Assembly: GCF_030064125.1 (NCBI RefSeq)
Contig: NZ_CP125957.1
Coordinates: 3,286,001-3,350,000 of the forward strand
Direction of reading: 5' to 3'
Origin: Pseudomonas sp. G2-4
Lineage (GTDB): Bacteria > Pseudomonadota > Gammaproteobacteria > Pseudomonadales > Pseudomonadaceae
Length of the DNA stretch: 64,000 bases
Below, piece after piece: positions 34,453 through 42,745 of this stretch. The notes beneath the pieces are model-generated. The model saw only the letters and a program-made list of their open reading frames with translations. It searched no databases and was not told the origin of the DNA. The stretch's first letter is position 1; each line of letters begins with the position of its first letter. A program made the position numbers and the translations under genes.

Positions 34453-35945
34453 GAAAGCGTCCCAAGTTCATCCGCCTCAGGCCGAGGCATCGATGTTTGA
34501 TTGTTCTTCTGGGTCGGGCGGCCCCCTAACAGACCTTCTCGGTCAACAAGCATTTCACCAATCTGCAGGCCGTTGTCGTCGATGTGATACTGGCGTAACT
34601 CATCGGAATGGGCGCTGGCGCGTACCTTTACCACAGCCATGATCCGCAGCAGGCGGCTCTGCACTTCAATGTAGCGCTGGACAATGATCGCGTCGGTGAG
34701 AAAAGCTGTGCCGTAAGGACTAAACCGAAGGTCGGTGTAGCGGTCTTCCAACTCAGAGGTCATCAAGACGCTGACCCCAGCAGCCGTCAGCGCGGTGACC
34801 ATGCGCGAGAGCGACTCGCGAAAGTCAGCGCGAAAGGTTGGCGCCAATGCCAGCTCAAAGCCCGACAGCGAATCAATTACCATGCGGGTGGCTTTTAAAC
34901 GGCCGATCTCGCCGAGCAACAAGTGGACGATTTCGTCGATGGACAGGTCCGGCGCGCGACTGTCCACCAGGCCAACCTGCCCGCTCTTGATCAACTCGGC
35001 CAACTTCGGGTTTTGCGAATAGTTGGGCCGTTGCTCGAACACCGCAATCACACCGGTTTCACCGTTGCGTGCGCCTTCGGCCAGGAAGGTCGCCGCCAAA
35101 ATGCTTTTGCCCGAGCCCGATGGCCCGGCCACCAGCAGCGAATACCCGCGAGGCAGGCCGCCGCCGAGCATCTCATCGAGTACCGGCACGCCCATTTTCA
35201 GGCGCCTGATCGGGAACGTCGACGGCGCTTCAACCGAACGATTGATAGCCGCCGGTGGGAACACCTTGATCCCCGAGGTCGCAATACGGAAGGTGTGCAG
35301 GCCCGGCAAGGTCGGCTGGCCGCGCATCTTCATTATTTCCATCTTGCGAACCATCGAATTGCGCTCGACGCTTTGGCGCAGCCATATCAGGCCGTCTGCC
35401 ACGGTAAAAATCGGATTGGTGTCGGTTTCGGTGAAGTATTCGCCGATCAGAAAGGTCGTCGCCTGCCACGTGGTCATCAACATACCCAGTTGCTGGATGA
35501 ACTGCGGCAGGTTGTTATTCGGGTTGTCTTGGGTCTGGCTGGCCAGAACCACGGAGCGGAACGAATCGACAAATACCAGCGATGGCGAATGCGCCTCGAC
35601 TTCGCTGACGATTCGTCGCAATACCTCGTCCAAGTCACCGGCCAGGGTGTCGTTGGACAGGTTGATATAGCGAATAGACTGGTTGATCGCTTCGTTGTCG
35701 AAAAAATCGAATTGTTGCTGATAGCGCAGCATCTTCAACGGCGGCTCACCGAGGACGGTAAAAAACAACGCCGGACGTTCAGGCGTAGCCAGGGCAAACA
35801 TCATCTGGTGCGCCAGGGTAGTTTTGCCACACCCTGGAGGGCCGGCGATCAAGTTGAACGAAAACTCCGGTAGGCCTCCGCCCAGGACCTCGTCCAGTCC
35901 TGGCACACCCGTGGACAAACGGTTGATAGCCACTTTGGTATTCAT
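34449..35945 (-). CDS. KaiC-like double RecA-domain ATPase
   Basis: A 498-residue protein with two tandem KaiC domains. Domain 1 has STGVPGLDEVLGGGLPEFS and Walker A GPPGCGKTT (35-43), with LVFVDSFRS as Walker B. Domain 2 has MGVPVLDEMLGGGLPRGYS, Walker A GPSGSGKS (274-281) and MVIDSLSG. Of the paired catalytic glutamates in KaiC (EE), one is kept in each domain (GEPP near 67, FEQRP near 304). At the place of the KaiC phosphorylation sites (Ser/Thr before ITD) the sequence is AFLTD, so clock-type autophosphorylation is unlikely. It is coupled by four-base overlaps to genes on both sides. Confidence 0.9.
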   Translation of the reverse strand: MNTKVAINRLSTGVPGLDEVLGGGLPEFSFNLIAGPPGCGKTTLAHQMMFALATPERPALFFTVLGEPPLKMLRYQQQFDFFDNEAINQSIRYINLSNDTLAGDLDEVLRRIVSEVEAHSPSLVFVDSFRSVVLASQTQDNPNNNLPQFIQQLGMLMTTWQATTFLIGEYFTETDTNPIFTVADGLIWLRQSVERNSMVRKMEIMKMRGQPTLPGLHTFRIATSGIKVFPPAAINRSVEAPSTFPIRRLKMGVPVLDEMLGGGLPRGYSLLVAGPSGSGKSILAATFLAEGARNGETGVIAVFEQRPNYSQNPKLAELIKSGQVGLVDSRAPDLSIDEIVHLLLGEIGRLKATRMVIDSLSGFELALAPTFRADFRESLSRMVTALTAAGVSVLMTSELEDRYTDLRFSPYGTAFLTDAIIVQRYIEVQSRLLRIMAVVKVRASAHSDELRQYHIDDNGLQIGEMLVDREGLLGGRPTQKNNQTSMPRPEADELGTLS

Positions 35946-36364
35946 GACGAGGTATCCTGCGCAGGGGTGTCGCTAAAAGAGTTGTCCCAAACGGGCTGCA
36001 ACAGACGTACGGATAGAGAAGATCCTATGAACGAGATCAGTAGCTCATTCAAAGTCTTCAGCAAGTCGTGACCATATGCTGTGGCTGTGTCGCTGGTTTG
36101 CTGCGCGAGCAGGAGTCTCAATCCAGAAAAGTCTGTATCGAGGCTGTCGTTGAGGCTGGAGAGACAAGTGTGACGTGAGGCGCAAATAAAGACGCTTCGC
36201 CTATAAAGCGCAAACACGCCTTCGTGCCCAATAATCGGCGCGAGAGTAGTATAAATATCCCTGAATGTTGCCACTACCGCATTAGCGATTTTTCCGGCGT
36301 TCGGAGTGTCACCGGCGCGTTTAGCCGTCGATGCCGAAATCCTGCGGCTATCATCCCTTTCCAT
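35942..36364 (-). CDS. Hypothetical protein, first gene of the KaiC operon
   Basis: A 140-residue, mostly helical protein starting MERDDSRRISASTAKRAGDT, with AVVATFRDIYTTLAPIIGHE and DLLKTLNELLISFIGSSLSV. Its stop overlaps the KaiC start (ATGA), so it is part of the same operon. I do not recognise the fold. The pattern GHEGVFALYRRS with two cysteines nearby could suit a small sensor or adaptor for the ATPase, but that is speculation. Confidence 0.7.
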   Translation of the reverse strand: MERDDSRRISASTAKRAGDTPNAGKIANAVVATFRDIYTTLAPIIGHEGVFALYRRSVFICASRHTCLSSLNDSLDTDFSGLRLLLAQQTSDTATAYGHDLLKTLNELLISFIGSSLSVRLLQPVWDNSFSDTPAQDTSS

Positions 36365-36902
36365 GGGTAGGTATCACTTCATGATGCTATTTTTCGATAG
36401 TACACCCTGCTCCCCTGACCAACAGGTCTATTTTCAGCAAAGGACTTTTCGTGCGACGACCGGCGTTGTAGAGATCACGTATAAGTAAAAGTTAACGCTT
36501 CTATCCTCCGGTTTTTCACTCTTACATGTCGGTTAGGTGGACACGAGTACCCTTAGTTTAGGTATCCGAGTAGGTGTGTTGTCCATGCGCGTACTTTAAG
36601 GTTCTGTTTTGCGCTCGACGGCAGGTTTTGACAGGTTCTCGACCTGAAAAAGGTTAAGTTTTATTCAGTCGCTCGCGCTGATCAAACGGCAGAAATCTGC
36701 CAATTGCAGCCCATCGTGACAGGCAGCTATTGGCCGATTTTGTTGAAAAAGCCGGCATGGTTCCCACAGCAGAAATGCTCGCGCTTGAGATTGAAGTCTT
36801 TGCCCTGTGTAGAGGGCTCCGAGCCCAAAAAAAGGGGTTGTTCATGAAGCGGCGGCGGTTTGAGTCGGTTGGCTGAAGAGAAGAAGGAGGCAGACTGAAT
36901 TG
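36365..36902. other. Intergenic region with MITE-like half copy
   Basis: About 540 bp that should hold the promoter of the KaiC operon at its left end. From 36730 it contains a partial copy of the MITE-like repeat. AGGTGGACAC at 36534 echoes the IS66 end repeat but is isolated. No convincing gene. Confidence 0.4.
36730..36840. repeat. MITE-like repeat, partial copy
   Basis: TTGGCCGATTTTGTTGAAAA followed by GCTTGAGATTGAAGTCTTTG matches the left half of the element at 40237-40428. The right terminal repeat is missing. Confidence 0.55.
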
Positions 36903-37475
36903 TTAATCACGCAGCGGTTTGGTCGGAACCTGGACTTTTCGCGACGAATTCACGCAAGGCGCTTCCCCAACACTCGATAGAAATTGCCTGGTCTGGCGAT
37001 TGGATCGCAGACAGACGACGCGACATGTTGATGGGGCCGTTGCCACAAGCTGCTTCATCTTGGCGCGCGCCGATTTACCGGTAGTCCACATGAAGTTGAA
37101 AAACTCCGGGAGTTTTCCTAGCTGCTCTGGGCAATCCTCTGGAAGGTCGGGGCGAGGGCGGCCTCGCTGGATCAAAGTTCTGAGAAGCACACGCCAAAAC
37201 CGAAGCCCCGATGAGCGGTCAATCCATATTAAGAGATCGGCTCTGGCAATACGGTTGTCCCAAGTGGCCGAATGACCGCCTTCAAAAATCCATTGATCGC
37301 GAGCCTCGACCTCGCGACAAAGGCGAGTCTTCTCATCTGCATTACGCTCGACCCACCCCGGTTGCCAATGGATCGTGTCGATATGGATGACCGGCAGCCC
37401 CGTATGTTTGCCCATCTCCCGAGCCAGCGTACTTTTCCCTGAGCCTGGCTGGCCGACAATCATGACACGCTGCAT
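36903..37475 (-). CDS. P-loop nucleotide kinase (adenylate kinase-like, topology-modulation type)
   Basis: A 190-residue protein with a canonical Walker A (VMIVGQPGSGKSTLAREMGK), HIDTIHWQPGW, FEGGHSATWDNRIARADLLI (aspartate and strand of the second site) and IDRSSGLRFWRVLLRTL. This is the pattern of DNA-topology-modulation (FlaR-like)/AAA kinase proteins; the substrate is unknown. ATG at 37475, isolated minus-strand gene. Unlike the P-loop protein at 26966, the catalytic lysine is present. Confidence 0.8.
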   Translation of the reverse strand: MQRVMIVGQPGSGKSTLAREMGKHTGLPVIHIDTIHWQPGWVERNADEKTRLCREVEARDQWIFEGGHSATWDNRIARADLLIWIDRSSGLRFWRVLLRTLIQRGRPRPDLPEDCPEQLGKLPEFFNFMWTTGKSARAKMKQLVATAPSTCRVVCLRSNRQTRQFLSSVGEAPCVNSSRKVQVPTKPLRD

Positions 37476-37565
37476 AGGAGCTCCTGCTCTTTTAACGTCC
37501 TGATAATACTGGACCGTGGGATCGTCATCCTGCCTCCTTCATCAAGTAGAAAAGAGGGATAAGTA

Positions 37566-37802
37566 TCAGAAATAAATCCGTCTCCTTGCTCCCGTACTCC
37601 CGGGTGAATTACAGGATTGATTGATCCACTCCACGGGGGATACCGGCTTCCAATCGCTGTCGTCAGTGACGTTCCAATGTTTGCCACTGCGGTAGTCATA
37701 GCAACCGTTCAGGCATGCGACGGCGGTTAGTAATAGAAAAGTGCCGCCCGTGTTGCTTTCATGGTTGACCCGCTTTCCCAATGAGGTTTTGATTGCCTGC
37801 AT
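37566..37802 (-). CDS. Possible small lipoprotein
   Basis: The 78-residue frame contains GGTFLLLTAVACLNGCYDYR, a hydrophobic run ending in a lipobox-like LNGC, then a hydrophilic tail with many Trp and Ser residues. No clear ribosome site precedes any start, and the gene would overlap the upstream part of the opposite-strand frame. Weak candidate only. Confidence 0.25.
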   Translation of the reverse strand: MQAIKTSLGKRVNHESNTGGTFLLLTAVACLNGCYDYRSGKHWNVTDDSDWKPVSPVEWINQSCNSPGSTGARRRIYF

Positions 37803-37890
37803 TCAGTTGCACCGAACATTAACCGGTATCTCGCTCCACTCGAGGCTATTTAAACCAGATGGTTTTCCTCACCGTCATACAGGGACTGGC

Positions 37891-38475
37891 ATGGGCATTT
37901 TAGATCGGCTTTTTGGTAGACGCTTTACCATGCCTCCACCCGAGGAGACCAACCTTAGCGCTTCAGCAATCATGAAGGAACTGCGCACCGAGCGAAGCGA
38001 TCCCGGTCAAAAAAAAGCACTAGAGGCTTTCGCCCAGGCACTGGTAGCGTTCATTCCGGAAAAAGAAGGCGCCAGACTTGTCAGGCGTGTCATGCGTAGA
38101 TACGCAATGGGGGACGACGCACCCAGTGCTCTCTCGGAGGGATTCCTGAATGACTCAAAGGGACAAAAGCTTGAACACCTCGTTCTCCTTAGCCTGGATT
38201 GGAAGGGCTACGACGTATTTGAATATCAAGCGCCCTATCTGGTCAGCGCCAGTGGTTTGAAAGAACCCTACGCGTATGTGCGAGAAGGCGCTTCATCAAT
38301 GCCAGAGGTGCTCCACAACTTTGATCAGTGGCTGGCTCGGTTCGGTAAACGTTATCTTCACCTGGACTTCGGAGGTGAAAATTACGACGGTGTCATTGTT
38401 GATGCTGATCGGCTGGAAGCGATTATTGAGTTGGCTGGACGAGCTGGAATCCACGTCAGTCTTGAGAACTTCTAG
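37891..38475 (+). CDS. Hypothetical protein (194 aa)
   Basis: ATG 37891 with AGGGA 6 bases upstream gives MGILDRLFGRRFTMPPPEET. The middle region (GARLVRRVMRRYAMGDD) is helical, and the C-terminal half (LVLLSLDWKGYDVFEYQAPY, YLHLDFGGENYDGVIVDADR) is strand-rich with acidic residues. This suggests an alpha/beta binding domain of the DUF6630 or immunity-protein kind, but I cannot assign it firmly. Upstream in-frame codons to 37741 are not likely part of it. Confidence 0.65.
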   Translation: MGILDRLFGRRFTMPPPEETNLSASAIMKELRTERSDPGQKKALEAFAQALVAFIPEKEGARLVRRVMRRYAMGDDAPSALSEGFLNDSKGQKLEHLVLLSLDWKGYDVFEYQAPYLVSASGLKEPYAYVREGASSMPEVLHNFDQWLARFGKRYLHLDFGGENYDGVIVDADRLEAIIELAGRAGIHVSLENF

Positions 38476-38638
38476 CAATGGAGATTGGCTGAAGCATTCG
38501 CGGCCTTTGAATCAGTGCAGTCAACGGCCGCTGTTGGTCGTGAGCCACCTTCCTCGAAGGGCCGCTATGGGTCGGTTAGCGACCACCACGCACCGTGACT
38601 GATCCACCCTTGTCCTCCCTCAACGTGGAGGACAAGCC

Positions 38639-39259
38639 ATGAAGATCATTGCTACATATAGCCATCTGCCTTGGAACAAGGGAAAGCTTGTCGGGCAGAA
38701 AGCCCCGCTCCGAGTCAGAGATATCTGGGCCATCCGGGTCAGACTCCAGCTCGCGGAGAAGACACGGGATCTGGCCCTCTTCAACTTAGCCATCGACAGC
38801 AAGCTGCGCGCCTGTGACTTAACCAAGCTGCGAGTACGAGACATAGCCCATGGGGAACATGTGTCGTCACGGGCCATCGTGATGCAGCAGAAAACTCAGC
38901 ATCCGGTCCAGTTTGAAATTACTGAGCAAACCCGAACAGTTCTGGAGGCTTGGATGCATCAGGCCCACCTCGGCAGTGAGGACTTCTTGTTTCCGACCCG
39001 GTTGCACGGCTCAGATCATCTCTCCACCAGGCAGTACGCTCGAATAGTAAAAGCATGGGTAACAGCCATTGGCCTTGACCCAACCATGTACGGTACTCAC
39101 ACGCTACGGCGAACCAAGGCATCGTTGATCTATCGCAGGACAAAGAACTTGAGAGCAGTCCAACTCTTGCTTGGGCATACGAAGCTCGAAAGCACTGTTA
39201 GGTACTTGGGCATCGAGGTCGATGATGCTCTGGAAATGGCAGAGCAGACAGAAGTCTGA
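38639..39259 (+). CDS. Stand-alone tyrosine recombinase (FimB-like)
   Basis: A 206-residue protein comprising only the catalytic domain. RACDLTKLRVRDI holds the first catalytic Arg, VMQQKTQHPVQ the Lys, GTHTLRRTKAS the HxLR pair, LLGHTKLESTVRYLG the second His and the Tyr. All active residues are visible. Its length is close to FimB/FimE. Recombinases of this class invert or move short DNA segments; the target is unknown. A decayed antisense copy lies at 12969-13385. A 10-bp-stem hairpin follows the stop. Confidence 0.85.
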   Translation: MKIIATYSHLPWNKGKLVGQKAPLRVRDIWAIRVRLQLAEKTRDLALFNLAIDSKLRACDLTKLRVRDIAHGEHVSSRAIVMQQKTQHPVQFEITEQTRTVLEAWMHQAHLGSEDFLFPTRLHGSDHLSTRQYARIVKAWVTAIGLDPTMYGTHTLRRTKASLIYRRTKNLRAVQLLLGHTKLESTVRYLGIEVDDALEMAEQTEV

Positions 39260-39264
39260 CCACT

Positions 39265-39289
39265 GCGACGGTCTAGGCCAGACCGTCGC
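39265..39289. terminator. Hairpin after the recombinase gene
   Basis: GCGACGGTCT and AGACCGTCGC form a perfect 10-bp stem around a 5-base loop, six bases past the recombinase stop. No T run follows, so it is either a weak terminator or a recombinase binding site. Confidence 0.5.
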
Positions 39290-39405
39290 TATCCGACCCT
39301 AAGCTGACGGTGAAGCAGAGCCAGCTACTAGTACGTACTTGGACGCAAGCGTATTGTTCGATGCGCTTTCCCTCCCTTGGAAATCTTCAAAAAAGGACGA
39401 CTTAC

Positions 39406-40206
39406 ATGGATGTTGAACTGGCACATCAGATTGAGGCCGCAGAAAGTGAGTATTTGCGTTCGCGTGTTCAGAACTTGGCAGGGATAAGTGGAAATCCTTA
39501 TGGCGCACGTGTTTTTTCCAACGGAGACTTTCCCTGCTTTCAGGTGAACGCATCACCTAGCCCAATGTTCAACCGCATCTACGGCGACAGCGCCCGTGAT
39601 CCCCAGGCACTGTTGAAGTTGCTCAAAGATTCAGCGGAACATTCGGTCGTAACTCCCCTTATCGGGAAACCTTCCGCGTTGGGGCAGTACTCACTTGTGG
39701 GCGAAGCGCAGCTTGAGCGTTTGAGGGGCTGGACTCACTTGCAATTCGCGTGTGCCATCGAGAAGGTGGTCTTGAGTCGCCACTCATTCGAAATCGAGGA
39801 AGTCACGTCAAAAACTCTTGCTCAGTTCGCAGATGTGCATGCGGGTGGTTTTCATACCAAACCAGAGTACCAATTGCTGAATCAAGCATCCTTCGCAGAG
39901 CAGACGTCGAGCGGACGTCTGAAAATCTGCGTCCTGAAGGCTGATGGGAAAGTCGTGGCAGGAGCCTCAATGTATTTGGCCAGTAATGGCATTGCCTACC
40001 TTGGAACGGCTGCCACCCGAAAGGATGCCCGGGGCCTTGGCTACCATGGAGCACTGATATCTCATCGAATTGAGCAAGCGAAGAAGCATGGCTGCCACTT
40101 GATCGCCGCGACCGCGCTGGCCAGCTCCCAAAGTCGCCGAAATCTGCAACGTGCCGGGTTGACGACATCTCACGCCCAAGCACTGTACCGCCTCGCAGAT
40201 AACTAA
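39406..40206 (+). CDS. GNAT family N-acetyltransferase
   Basis: A 266-residue protein from ATG 39406 (AAGGA upstream; an in-frame ATG at 39310 would add 32 poor residues). The N-terminal half (RVQNLAGISGNPYGARVFSN) is less conserved. The C-terminal GNAT domain shows KVVAGASMYLASNGIAYLGT, then TRKDARGLGYHGALISHRIE with the R/Q-x-x-G-x-G/A acetyl-CoA loop (ARGLGYHGA), and TALASSQSRRNLQRAGLTTS (Asn-containing helix). The overall form resembles two-domain GNATs; substrate unknown. Confidence 0.8.
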   Translation: MDVELAHQIEAAESEYLRSRVQNLAGISGNPYGARVFSNGDFPCFQVNASPSPMFNRIYGDSARDPQALLKLLKDSAEHSVVTPLIGKPSALGQYSLVGEAQLERLRGWTHLQFACAIEKVVLSRHSFEIEEVTSKTLAQFADVHAGGFHTKPEYQLLNQASFAEQTSSGRLKICVLKADGKVVAGASMYLASNGIAYLGTAATRKDARGLGYHGALISHRIEQAKKHGCHLIAATALASSQSRRNLQRAGLTTSHAQALYRLADN

Positions 40207-40236
40207 GATAAACGGCTGAACACGACCGTCCGCTCT

Positions 40237-40428
40237 TGGCCGATCTGTTGAAAAGGTCGTTCCTGGTTTCCATGGTAGAAAAGTACGCACTTGAGATTGA
40301 AATCTTTACATTGAGCAGAGGGCGCTCCCGGGCTCAGATTTCGCATAGCAGCGTGCAAAAAGATGTTTTCAGCGGTCATTATGCGGTCAGTCTGGAAAAT
40401 CCGACTTTTTCAACAAAATCGGCCGATT
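40237..40428. repeat. MITE-like element with terminal inverted repeats
   Basis: The left end TGGCCGATCTGTTGAAAAGG and the right end (complement) TCGGCCGATTTTGTTGAAAA form inverted repeats of about 25 bp around 140 bp without a gene. The end sequence TGTTGAAAAAGT also occurs just before the IS1182-type transposase fragment (12564), so this may be a non-autonomous derivative of an IS1182-like element. Confidence 0.6.
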
Positions 40429-40528
40429 GCTGCAACTGAGTCTCAGCAAGTACTCTCTCGGCCTACCGCCCTTTGGTTTCCGTCCCTTCCGCTGCTACGC
40501 TCTTGAGTCCTCGATTGGAGTCGAAACA

Positions 40529-40741
40529 ATGCCCACCGAATATTCACTGTCTGATGTTCTCGAGCGGCTGTACCAAAATCAGCTCGCCTTGGAGGCCGCG
40601 GTGATGGAGCTGACCTTGAAGGTAGAAGACCAAGGTGCAGCGGAGATTGGTGCCAACGTCCGAGGTGCACTTCACACCATCGGAGAAAATGCCGGACACA
40701 TCAAGCAGGGCTTGGCTAAGCTGAGAACCCAGGGGCACTGA
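40529..40741 (+). CDS. Hypothetical 70-aa helical protein (cassette copy B)
   Basis: Nearly the same protein as at 18128, with a few conservative changes (EDQGAAEIGA for ENQGATNIGA, LRTQGH for LRAQGH). GGAG lies 8 bases before ATG 40529. The MITE-like element ends about 100 bp upstream. Preservation in both copies argues that it is a real gene. Confidence 0.65.
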   Translation: MPTEYSLSDVLERLYQNQLALEAAVMELTLKVEDQGAAEIGANVRGALHTIGENAGHIKQGLAKLRTQGH

Positions 40742-40871
40742 TTTAACGGCCCATGCGATGGCGAGCTTGGCGGTTATCCTGCACAGCATAAAGGCTGGAC
40801 TCGCCGAAGTGTCAGAACTCCCGCGCGCTGCGCGGCGACATCGTGAAGATACGGGCGCCCTCAACCTTTCG

Positions 40872-41120
40872 TTATGAAAAGCGGCGCACCTTGATAATCA
40901 TGTCCGAAGCTACCTTATGCTTGGGCTAGGCCGCTCGAATAACCTTGTGCTGACCATCGGCCATTGTTTCAACGAGCATGCCATTCCTGATTTCCATCAC
41001 ACTGAGTCCGGCCGCCAGCGTATTGGTATAGGCCGCCTTAATCGCGCCTTTCGCCATGGCTGGAATTTTCTCTTCCAGCCGGCTCACCAGTTCATCATTT
41101 AACATCTGGTTGACGTCCAT
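40872..41120 (-). pseudogene. Cassette orf4, copy B, late nonsense codon
   Basis: ATG 41120 behind GGAG starts MDVNQMLNDELVSRLEEKIP. At codon 65 an AAG of copy A is TAG (40926-40928), which removes the basic tail (copy A: PKHKVASGKILKVRRFS). Without the stop the frame would run to TAA at 40872 and give 82 residues. The 64-residue truncated product may still be made. Confidence 0.6.
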
Positions 41121-41135
41121 AACGAGCTCCGCATT

Positions 41136-41324
41136 TTAGGCCAGCACGGAGCCAGCCATCATGTTATTGCTGCGTGTTCCGGGACAAGCACCGTCCGCTC
41201 CTAGAACGCACAGAAGACCTATTTGTTGACCGTCGATGCTACACAGGCCTGTACGGAAGAATCCATTAATGCCCCTTAAAAGCCCGCCGACATCAGCGTT
41301 GATCTTGAGACTGGGGAGTGGCAA
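41136..41324 (-). CDS. Cassette orf3, copy B (62 aa)
   Basis: TTG start with AGGTAGGA just upstream. It begins MPLPSLKINADVGGLLRGIN and ends SNNMMAGSVLA. Glycine- and cysteine-containing, family unknown. It lies 49 bp after the RES toxin stop and 15 bp before orf4, so all four genes can form one transcript. Copy A of this gene is frameshifted. Confidence 0.5.
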   Translation of the reverse strand: MPLPSLKINADVGGLLRGINGFFRTGLCSIDGQQIGLLCVLGADGACPGTRSNNMMAGSVLA

Positions 41325-41373
41325 TTCCTACCTCATAGAGCGAATTCGAGGGTCACTGTTTGGCCCTTTCGAC

Positions 41374-42081
41374 TCAGCTTTTCCCCGCGATGATAACGAC
41401 CCCAATCCGCTCTGCCAGATTGAGCACCGTGTCGAACACAGTCGAGTCACCGGTCAAGCTGCGTGACGCCCCCTGCGGATGGAGTGCGCCGCCAGGAATC
41501 CGGTCACCAAAGAGCACCACCGCACGTGCCGAATCATCTTGTCGCGACACCCAAGACAGCCCTTGGGCATCTGGACACTGACGGTGGATTGCCTCGGCCC
41601 ATTTGCGCGTCGCAGGATATTGATCTTTCTCAGTGTCGATCAATTGTTTGCGCGTGATGCCCAGTTTCCGCAGTGGCACGCTGGACAGATCAACCAGGTG
41701 CAGCGGTTGGCTAACCTGGACGGCAGAATGCACCTGTCCAGTCAGCTTGCCTTTGTCGAAGCTCTTAAACCCAGCCGTATGGGGAACGTCGTGGAAGACG
41801 GTCTCCATCAAGGCGCAATCGACTGTCGTGCCTCCATACAAGGTGGGAATCGCCCGCCCCTGATCATCCTGGATCGGGCTGAAGCGTGCGTTGCCGTGCA
41901 CACCAGGATTGAATTGATCAGGCTGATACTTATCCTGGTGCACACGGTGAAGCACATCGCCTTTGGCGATCACGGTGAAAGTGACGTGCAACGTAGCCGT
42001 AGGCATTGGGGTAACGGACGCCGCCAAATCCGTGGGAGGCGTCGCCCTACCCTCACTGAACTCGGTACGCTGCTTAGCCAT
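41374..42081 (-). CDS. RES-domain NAD+ phosphorylase toxin (copy B)
   Basis: 235 residues, closely similar to copy A: VLHRVHQDKYQPDQFNPGVH, RFSPIQDDQGRAIPTLYGGT and ALMETVFHDVPH keep the Arg and Glu of the RES active site, and SRSLTGDS the serine. Most changes lie in the disordered N terminus (FSEGRATPPTDLAASVT). ATG 42081 overlaps the antitoxin stop by 8 bases as in copy A. It appears functional. Confidence 0.88.
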   Translation of the reverse strand: MAKQRTEFSEGRATPPTDLAASVTPMPTATLHVTFTVIAKGDVLHRVHQDKYQPDQFNPGVHGNARFSPIQDDQGRAIPTLYGGTTVDCALMETVFHDVPHTAGFKSFDKGKLTGQVHSAVQVSQPLHLVDLSSVPLRKLGITRKQLIDTEKDQYPATRKWAEAIHRQCPDAQGLSWVSRQDDSARAVVLFGDRIPGGALHPQGASRSLTGDSTVFDTVLNLAERIGVVIIAGKS

Positions 42082-42745
42082 GGACAATGCCTTGGATTTC
42101 ATCCTGTGCCGCAGCAATCACCCGATCAGGCGCCGATGCCAACAGGTCCTGAGGTCTTTTGCCTCCCAGAAAACTATTATCGGACCGAAACCAGTAAGCC
42201 ATCCCCCAGCCGTCCTTGTGGCCAGCGAAAGCCTCAATGATTTTGGCCAGTGCCTTGAACGGCCGATAGCCCGCGTCCGGATCCAAGCCGTAACCAGGGA
42301 AATAGTCGACCCCACCGTGGCTGATGGCAAAGATTTGCCCCTGCTTTTTCCATTTGTTGGGCTGGGCACTCGGGTTGCGGGTACTCAACTGGGCCACCTG
42401 GGCGATGTCCGCGGCGCTCAGCCAGTCACCGCTTTCCAAGACTGCTTTGCGGGCTTGGACCAGCATTGCCGCTTCCTTGAGCAGGCGAGGCGAAGGCGGC
42501 TTACGTGTCACAAACACCTCGGCCAGTCGCTCGAGCGACTTAGGGTCCTGACGCTCCTGCAGCACCTCATACATCGAGGAGGCCACGTTGGCGAAGTTTT
42601 CCGCCAACGCCTCAAATACACTGAGGTTGACCTGATCGAAAGACACGACCAATACTCGGTCCGCATGCGAGCGGCTTAAGCTAGCCCGAGCCTCCTTAGG
42701 CGTACCGACCAAGGTGGAGACACCCGACTGCTCTGTAACGCTCAT
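42074..42745 (-). CDS. Antitoxin of RES module (copy B)
   Basis: 223 residues, almost identical to copy A (changes such as VLQERQD for VLRERQD and DWLSAADIAQ for DWLTAADIAQ). The C-terminal WFRSDNSFLGGKRPQDLLAS that fits the MbcA/ParS/Xre toxin-blocking domain is fully kept. Because both antitoxins and both toxins are so close, cross-neutralisation between modules is expected. GGAG precedes ATG 42745. Confidence 0.8.
   Translation of the reverse strand: MSVTEQSGVSTLVGTPKEARASLSRSHADRVLVVSFDQVNLSVFEALAENFANVASSMYEVLQERQDPKSLERLAEVFVTRKPPSPRLLKEAAMLVQARKAVLESGDWLSAADIAQVAQLSTRNPSAQPNKWKKQGQIFAISHGGVDYFPGYGLDPDAGYRPFKALAKIIEAFAGHKDGWGMAYWFRSDNSFLGGKRPQDLLASAPDRVIAAAQDEIQGIVHG

Noticed and set aside
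34923..35873. A 316-residue plus-strand frame opposite the KaiC gene
   Set aside because: Rich in Arg, Gln and His as expected of an antisense shadow of a GC-rich gene; the KaiC motifs on the other strand are unambiguous.
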